Source of the DNA: UBA1724 sp051884615
Lineage (GTDB): Bacteria > Verrucomicrobiota > Lentisphaeria > Oligosphaerales > Oligosphaeraceae
Direction of reading: 5' to 3'
Length of the DNA stretch: 64,000 nt
Assembly: GCA_051884615.1 (NCBI GenBank)
Contig: JBJEVT010000016.1
Span: 1 to 64,000 of the forward strand
The notes under the pieces were generated by a model, which was given only the letters and a program-made list of their open reading frames with translations, did not search any database and was not told the DNA's origin. Below are positions 62,710-64,000 of the stretch, piece after piece. Position 1 is the stretch's first letter; every line of letters starts with the position of its first letter. The position numbers and the translations under genes are program-made.

Positions 62710-63960
62710 ATGGAACCCCACACCCCCGTCACCGAAACCCCGCAGGCCACGGGCATGGCAAGCCTGACCAGGATGCTCCGCATCCTCTTCTTCTGCTTCC
62801 TGACCCTCATCGCCGGCGTCTTCATCTACTACTTCATCTTCAGCGGAATCATCCGGGTGGAGGAGCAGTACGAAGCCATGCAGCTGCGCTTCGGCGTCCT
62901 CCAGAAACACGCCACCGACACCGGCGACTCCCCCATCCTCCAAAGCGGAAAATGGTACTGGTCCTACCCCTATCCGGTGGACGAGGTGATCCTGGTGCCC
63001 GCCAACAAGTCCATCTCCGTCTCCACGGAAAACACCTTCAAGGCCTGGGTCAACCCCAGCGGCAACATGGCCATGGCCAGCGCCAGGGAACTGCGCAACG
63101 GCGTGGACGGATACCTGGTCTCCGGCGACATGCACATCTTCCATGCGGAATGGGTGGTCTCCTACCGGGTGGAGGATCCCGCCAGCTACTACCTGAACTT
63201 CTACGACGACAACAACACCTCCGGCTCCACCACCTTCTATCTGCCCTCCTCCGAGCAGGTCAAGACCCAGGACCGCCTCCGGGGCCATGAGCTGATGATC
63301 CGGAACATGCTGGCGGACGCCGTCCTCTCCGAGACCGCCAACTGGACCACGGAGGACTTGATCCGCACCAGCCGCACGGTGCCCGACGGCAAGGGCGGGG
63401 AGGCCACCGTCCGTCTGGAGGACCGGATCCGGGGCAGGCTGGCCAGGATCGTGGAGGAAGTGGGTCTGGGCATCCAGCTGCAGACCGTCACCCTGGTGGG
63501 CATCTACCAGCCCCCCGCGGCTGCCCTCCAGGCCTTCAACCAGGTCAACGCCAGCGAGCGCAACCGCCAGACCCTCATCCAGAACGCCAGCACCTACGCC
63601 AACCAGGTCATGGCGCAGGCCAACGCCGCCTGCGACCGCCTGATCAACGAGGCCAAGGCATATCAGGAAACCGTGGTGGGCGAACTCCAGGCGCAGGCGC
63701 AGTACTTCTCCTCCATCCAGGCGGAGTACGCCAAGAACCCCCGCTCCACCATCACCGTCCTCTACGCCAACGCCATCCGGGACATGCTCCGGGGAGTGCC
63801 CAACAAGTACGTCCTCCACCAGACCCCCGACGGCACCAAGCAGCAGCTGCGCCTCCAAATCTCCCAGATCCCCGAGGAACGCCAGCAGGGCGTCGCAGGA
63901 CAGGAGGCGTCCTACGCCCCCGCCTCCGCCCAGCCCACAGGAGACGCGCCCAGGGAGTAA
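62710..63960 (+). CDS. HflK-like SPFH protein
   Basis: 416 residues with a single N-terminal membrane helix (about 24-46) and an SPFH domain starting VEEQYEAMQLRFGVLQ. The C-terminal helix with NASTYANQVMAQANAACDRLINEAKAYQ is the HflK-type oligomerisation region. Third member of the SPFH run; with the others it should build a membrane ring or scaffold. The downstream gene lies outside the window. Last 40 nt hold nothing recognisable. Confidence 0.88.
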   Translation: MEPHTPVTETPQATGMASLTRMLRILFFCFLTLIAGVFIYYFIFSGIIRVEEQYEAMQLRFGVLQKHATDTGDSPILQSGKWYWSYPYPVDEVILVPANKSISVSTENTFKAWVNPSGNMAMASARELRNGVDGYLVSGDMHIFHAEWVVSYRVEDPASYYLNFYDDNNTSGSTTFYLPSSEQVKTQDRLRGHELMIRNMLADAVLSETANWTTEDLIRTSRTVPDGKGGEATVRLEDRIRGRLARIVEEVGLGIQLQTVTLVGIYQPPAAALQAFNQVNASERNRQTLIQNASTYANQVMAQANAACDRLINEAKAYQETVVGELQAQAQYFSSIQAEYAKNPRSTITVLYANAIRDMLRGVPNKYVLHQTPDGTKQQLRLQISQIPEERQQGVAGQEASYAPASAQPTGDAPRE

Positions 63961-64000
63961 TCCCATCCCCCACGCCACTCCGCCGGCCGATTCCCCGCCG

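Noticed and set aside
1..64000. CRISPR array, transposon or prophage
   Set aside because: No regularly spaced identical repeats with unique spacers, no transposase, integrase or phage gene was found.

Overview
The window is GC-rich, gene-dense bacterial DNA. It is most likely from a member of the PVC superphylum, and within it the Lentisphaerota (Victivallis-like) fits best. This is inferred from gene content, not from a database search. The signs are a short prepilin-like secreted protein with the FTLIELLVVIAIIAILAA leader and a late H-x10-DG motif, a GreA factor with a very long N-terminal extension, three adjacent SPFH (HflK/HflC-like) proteins, an exosortase-associated TIGR04073-like protein, DUF481/DUF4230 proteins, many secreted proteins of unknown role, and a rhamnose kinase/isomerase pair with a GH42-like hydrolase. 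Many genes on the + strand start with no Shine-Dalgarno sequence behind C/T-rich leaders.

Layout. 0-8.1 kb, minus strand: dapA, DUF177, rpmF, plsX, fabD, fabG, acpP, fabF, proB, a fatty-acid/envelope precursor cluster with no fabH. 8.4-11.8 kb: a small HTH protein, queA, smpB, a C_GCAxxG protein and tatD. 11.8-14.1 kb: an AraC regulator divergent from the prepilin-like protein, with an inverted repeat next to the promoter, then a CAT-anticodon tRNA. 14.2-16.5 kb: an uncertain ORF and a membrane-anchored hydrolase-like protein, flanked by copies of an interspersed repeat. 16.6-20.0 kb, minus: DUF4230, a divergent MurC-like ligase, a DEDD exonuclease and a GT2 glycosyltransferase. 20.0-31.8 kb, minus: five consecutive exported proteins (beta-propeller/cadherin-like, outer-membrane barrel, giant tandem Ig/cadherin-like, dockerin-like, GWNLVS protein).

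32.2-46.2 kb, plus: a sigma54 activator with a degenerate receiver, a lipoprotein, the GreA fusion, an HldE-type adenylyltransferase fused to a nitroreductase, a membrane protein, a DUF481 barrel, a U32 family protein, a pectate-lyase-like beta-helix protein, a lipoprotein with an SsuBC-like ABC pair, and the TIGR04073-like protein. 46.4-59.6 kb, plus: an NtrB/NtrC-type two-component pair, a metallophosphoesterase coupled to rhaB, two coupled secreted proteins, rhaA, a double-ACT protein and the GH42-like secreted enzyme. 59.7-64 kb, plus: the three-gene SPFH operon.

How it fits together: the left end is housekeeping (lysine, proline, fatty acid, tRNA modification, ribosome rescue). The middle is cell-surface biology, where a run of exported repeat proteins ends in a translationally coupled glycosyltransferase. 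The right end is a rhamnose-catabolic and glycan-degrading module next to an NtrBC system, followed by a membrane-organising SPFH complex. No transposase, integrase, CRISPR array, rRNA or plasmid functions were seen. The strongest candidates for undescribed biology are the exported-protein locus at 20.0-31.8 kb, the adenylyltransferase-nitroreductase fusion, the three-SPFH operon with a His/Glu/Asp-rich insert, and the two nearly identical hairpins just upstream of start codons.
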